DNA of 64,000 nt from Mucilaginibacter endophyticus (lineage in GTDB: Bacteria; Bacteroidota; Bacteroidia; Sphingobacteriales; Sphingobacteriaceae): assembly GCF_003351025.1 (NCBI RefSeq), contig NZ_QPCG01000005.1, forward strand, positions 505,165 to 569,164. Direction: 5' to 3'. This document shows, piece after piece, positions 61,801 through 64,000 of the stretch. Position 1 is the stretch's first letter; each line of letters opens with the position of its first letter. Position numbers and translations under genes: made by a program. The notes beneath the pieces were generated by a model. It saw nothing but the letters and a program-made list of their open reading frames with translations, did no database searches and was not told the origin of the DNA.

Positions 61801-63281
61801 CAACTGATGCAGGAGCATATGCAGGCAATATTCTATTGAGCAGCACGGGGGCACCGGCTATAACTGTACCGATGCCCGTCAGCAAAGTTACCCCAACACC
61901 TATAACCGTAACAGCCAATGATATCAGTAAAGTCTATGGTTCTACATTGAATAACAATCCAAGTTCAACAGCGTTTATTGTTGCTGCCGGTGGTTTAAAG
62001 AACGGCAACACAATTACCTCAGTTAGCCTGACCTATGGCACCGGGGCGGAGCCCACGGCAGGAGTAGGGGTATATCAAAGCATTATACCTGCTGTGAACA
62101 CCGGTACCAACGGGTTTTTGCCCGGAAATTATACAATTGCCTACATCTTAGGCAACATTAAAATTACGCCGGCACCGTTAACTATTACTGCTGTTGATGT
62201 CAACAAGCCGTTTGGTACCATACTAACCGAACAAACAGGTTCCACGGCTTTCATCTCATCAGGATTGCAAAACCAGGAGAACATTGGGAGCGTAACAATT
62301 ACTTACGGCTCAGGGGCAGCCGCTAATGACCCAATCGGCGTTTATCCGGCTGCTATCACACCGTCGTTAGCAAGTGGCGGAACATTTAATCCAGCTAATT
62401 ATTTAATAACTTATAATACAGGCAAAATTACGGTAACGCCGCCGGTAGCAATTATAGCGTCAGGTACAATTAGCGCTGTAAACACTATTTATGGTACGCC
62501 CTCAACATCAACCATTTTTACAATATCCGGAAATGGTCTTCCTGCAGGAATTTTGGTGACGCCACCAACCGGGTTTGAAGTAAGTATTGATAATTCGGGT
62601 TTCCACCCTTTTATTACTTTGGGGCAGGGCGGGAATATTGCTGCTACAACCGTTTATATAAGATTAGCGGCTAAAACACCGGCAGGCATTTACAATGGTG
62701 ATATTTTATTAAGCAGCGGCTCAATAACCGCGACTCAATTTATGCCAAACAGTAAGGTGAACCCGACACCGCTCACTATAACGGCTGATAATAAAACCAA
62801 AGTTGCGGGTATGGCAAACCCTGAGCTGACGGTAACATATACGGGCTTTGTGAATAATGAAACCGCGGCGCAACTAATTGTAAAACCTATGGTTACCACA
62901 CTGGCAACTGCTTTATCTGTAGCCGGGCAATATCCGATAAACGCAACCGGAGCTATGTCGCCCAATTATACAATTAGCTACGTTGATGGGATTTTAACAA
63001 TCAACGCGTTGCCACCAAAAATTGTAGTCCCCAATATATTTACGCCAAATGGTGACGGTGCCAATGATTTATGGGTGATATCTTCATTGGAATATTATCC
63101 GGGTAGCACGGTAAGCGTTTACAACAGGCTTGGCCAACAACTTTATCACTCCGTGGGATATTCAAAACCGTGGGATGGCACTTATCATGGAGCAGGAGTG
63201 CCTTCCGCGGTTTATTATTATATCATTGAACCGGCGAAAAATAAACCGGTATTGTCCGGTTATGTGACTGTTGTAAGGTGA
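58857..63281 (+). CDS. Giant surface protein: YVTN propellers, MBG domains, T9SS type B C-terminus
   Basis: 1474 residues from the ATG at 58857 (a GTG lies 6 bp upstream). Signal peptide ends RAGAQG. Two units of the same build follow: a short domain (FPAGGCVYSWENDKPDIGLAA and FTGTGNTFTWVNDKTSIGLPA) and then a YVTN-type propeller, about residues 85-395 and 580-885, with blades such as NTVIATIPVG..P.GVAVSPDGKRVYVTN. Then come bacterial Ig-like/MBG domains (KVYGSTL and similar). The end is VPNIFTPNGDGANDLWVI...VYNRLGQQLYHS...WDG, the gliding-motility (CHU_C) type B signal for export by the type IX system. Probably an adhesin. Confidence 0.88.
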   Translation: MRKYLLFLILAAFLQCLLTRAGAQGNQHIKSGEHTTAVNFPAGGCVYSWENDKPDIGLAATGNGNIPSFTAINNGTTPITATIKARPLSSDFAYVANYGSNNVSVVSTLSNTVIATIPVGTKPFGVSVNPNSTLVYITNEGSNSVSVINTLTNAVTATIPVGQNPRGVAVSPDGKRVYVTNFGENSVSVINALTNTVISTITVGQSPYGVAVTPDGSKLYVANYNSNTVSAVNTSTGNVIATMQAQSNPLGVAISPDGTRVYVTNFGFYTITAINATNNTVIDNFSAATNPTALTVSADGSRVYFTNNSGYFCFLIPATREVFQEATAGRSLSLSVTPDGSFIYIVDAANDAVDYAQLTNTYNGGQVIVGSSPYSFGNFIAKGPGCGGQPITFTITVDPPPVITVSAVSGIISACEGTPSASPEIEQFTVSGSGLSADIVATAPAGFELSLAPAGSYGNTITFSQAGGLLSSKTIYVRSAASAVGHISGNVTLSSSGITYQNVSVAGNINKLPTVNAVSNQVVFAGDATTPVNFTGTGNTFTWVNDKTSIGLPANGTGNISSFTAVNHTGSPVKATITVTPVPGPAYAYTANQNANTVSVINLENNSVVATIPVGVQPTGVAVSPDGKRVYVTNQNLIGPSTGNTVSVIDVASNTVITNITVNERPYGIAISPDGSRLYVTSQSPFNTVSVINTATNTVLKILPSGGVNPQSLVVSPDGTRLYVTNNLERNVVIFNTATYEIVGSAQAQGWPLGIGVTPDNKFIYVANYFSNTVSVIDASTYSTLYEISVGEQPTGLVISAAGDLTYVANASSSTVSVINNRTHTVITSIPVGTFPRGISLSGDGTKLYVSNQGSKSVSVINTLNNSVSATINIDGDPYSFGSFVTPTSLCTGNATSFNITVKPIPDITATPPLQAVNTTYGTPSAPTSFTVSGTNLSTGILVTAPDGFELSMDNVTFTNTVTVGSAGSLNGSKIYIRLKSTTDAGAYAGNILLSSTGAPAITVPMPVSKVTPTPITVTANDISKVYGSTLNNNPSSTAFIVAAGGLKNGNTITSVSLTYGTGAEPTAGVGVYQSIIPAVNTGTNGFLPGNYTIAYILGNIKITPAPLTITAVDVNKPFGTILTEQTGSTAFISSGLQNQENIGSVTITYGSGAAANDPIGVYPAAITPSLASGGTFNPANYLITYNTGKITVTPPVAIIASGTISAVNTIYGTPSTSTIFTISGNGLPAGILVTPPTGFEVSIDNSGFHPFITLGQGGNIAATTVYIRLAAKTPAGIYNGDILLSSGSITATQFMPNSKVNPTPLTITADNKTKVAGMANPELTVTYTGFVNNETAAQLIVKPMVTTLATALSVAGQYPINATGAMSPNYTISYVDGILTINALPPKIVVPNIFTPNGDGANDLWVISSLEYYPGSTVSVYNRLGQQLYHSVGYSKPWDGTYHGAGVPSAVYYYIIEPAKNKPVLSGYVTVVR

Positions 63282-63358
63282 GTGAGTGTTTGGTCAGTAG
63301 AGATATAAAATATTGTATATTTAGGCTTGTGAAATAATATATAAATTAACGTTTATCA

Positions 63359-64000
63359 ATGTCGAAAATTTTTATTAGTCATTCGTCTAAAGACAATGAT
63401 TTCGTAAAAAGATTGGCTCATGACTTGTTAACTAATGATATCCCTGTTTGGCTGGATGCATATGAACTATCATTGGGAGATTCTTTGTACGATAAAATCT
63501 TTACAGGAATAAAAGAAAGCAACTATTTGATTGTTGTTATATCAGAACACTATAATTCCTCAATTTGGACTTCAAAAGAGTTTAGAGCTATTTTGGCCAA
63601 AGAAGACAAGGATAGGAAGAAATACCTGATTCCTATTAAAATCGACAAATCAGAAGTCCCCTTAGAAATTGCAGACAGGCTATATCAAAATTTTGAATTG
63701 GAGTATGAAAGTAGCGTCAAAAATTTGACAAGATTTTTTAAGAGGGAAGATTTCTCAATAAAATCGATCCCAATAGAAAAAAGACAGATCATTTTAAATT
63801 TTTCAGATTATACTGAGGTAGATATCGCTTTAATTAGAAGTATACTTTCTGATTCGCATTTGCATCGGAATACAAGTATTTTGAAAAAACAAATTTTCTT
63901 CAACGGTTATGCATCTATTGATAAGTTATTAGCTATAGGTAAAAACAACTTATTATCAATTGAAAATAACAAAGCAATTTTAGAACAGTACGATAAAGAC
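63359..64000 (+). CDS. TIR-domain protein, 3' end beyond window
   Basis: 214 codons are visible and the frame is open at the window end. The TIR domain covers about residues 1-130: SKIFISHSSKDNDFVKRLAHDLL (start), VWLDAYELSLGDSLYDKIFTGI with Glu36 at the place of the catalytic Glu of NAD-cleaving TIRs, and YLIVVISEHYNSSIWTSKEF. YLIPIKIDKSEVP is the last strand. A further part of unknown kind begins near residue 140. Bacterial TIR proteins often act in phage defence by NAD depletion. The gene is much more AT-rich than its neighbours (18 of 60 G/C at 63361-63420), which suggests transfer. Confidence 0.85.
   Translation, partial: MSKIFISHSSKDNDFVKRLAHDLLTNDIPVWLDAYELSLGDSLYDKIFTGIKESNYLIVVISEHYNSSIWTSKEFRAILAKEDKDRKKYLIPIKIDKSEVPLEIADRLYQNFELEYESSVKNLTRFFKREDFSIKSIPIEKRQIILNFSDYTEVDIALIRSILSDSHLHRNTSILKKQIFFNGYASIDKLLAIGKNNLLSIENNKAILEQYDKD

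Noticed and set aside
1..64000. CRISPR arrays, rRNA genes, prophage or full insertion sequences
   Set aside because: No direct-repeat arrays with regular spacers, no rRNA-like stretches and no transposase or phage structural motifs were found.

Overview
The window reads as a chromosome segment of a Bacteroidota bacterium, most likely Sphingobacteriaceae (Mucilaginibacter/Pedobacter-like). The evidence is two SusC/SusD pairs, many lipoprotein and secreted glycosidases, promoters of the TTTG-N19/20-TAnnTTTG type, and a gliding-type (T9SS type B) C-terminal sorting domain. This placement rests on gene content, not on a database search.

Layout. 1-5350: the end of a carbohydrate gene set (partial sialidase-fold propeller, GH5-like enzyme, GH43 lipoprotein, large secreted protein of uncertain function), followed by a patch of intergenic repeats. 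5838-16400: mixed genes (PhyH dioxygenase, SDR, papain-like secreted protein, LD-carboxypeptidase, FGE-like lipoprotein, HutC-type GntR regulator with a divergent six-hairpin glycosidase, beta-helix lipoprotein, DHFR-like protein). 16562-32778: a complete sialic-acid utilisation locus. It has a FadR-type regulator, a perfect palindrome just before susC, SusC/SusD, NanA, NanM, NanT, an O-acetylesterase, AGE epimerase, sialidase and an SGNH-GH20 fusion. Together these release, de-acetylate, import and convert Neu5Ac to GlcNAc. 32896-35951: a three-gene set (DUF5690 transporter, HpnZ-like dehydrogenase, PhnX-like hydrolase) that looks phosphonate-related. 36028-43206: Hsp70-like protein, small proteins, S1/P1 nuclease, histidine kinase and a GH95-like fucosidase.

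43344-55953 is the most interesting part. A consensus promoter drives a 31-codon ORF ending in a cysteine cluster (KACMCSCCK). It is followed by repeated complementary GC segments that could form alternative hairpins. Then come SusC, SusD, a tRNA-Cys(GCA) gene inside the operon, two DoxX-like membrane paralogues, an FAD oxidoreductase, a YeiH-type exporter, a membrane cytochrome c and a Tat-exported sulfite-oxidase-family enzyme. I read this as a sulfur-compound utilisation operon controlled by cysteine supply through a leader peptide, carrying its own tRNA-Cys. The parts are visible in the sequence; the mechanism is inference.

56111-64000: a small membrane protein, a multi-PAS kinase-like protein without an ATPase domain, a giant YVTN/MBG surface protein, and the start of an AT-rich TIR-domain gene that runs off the window.
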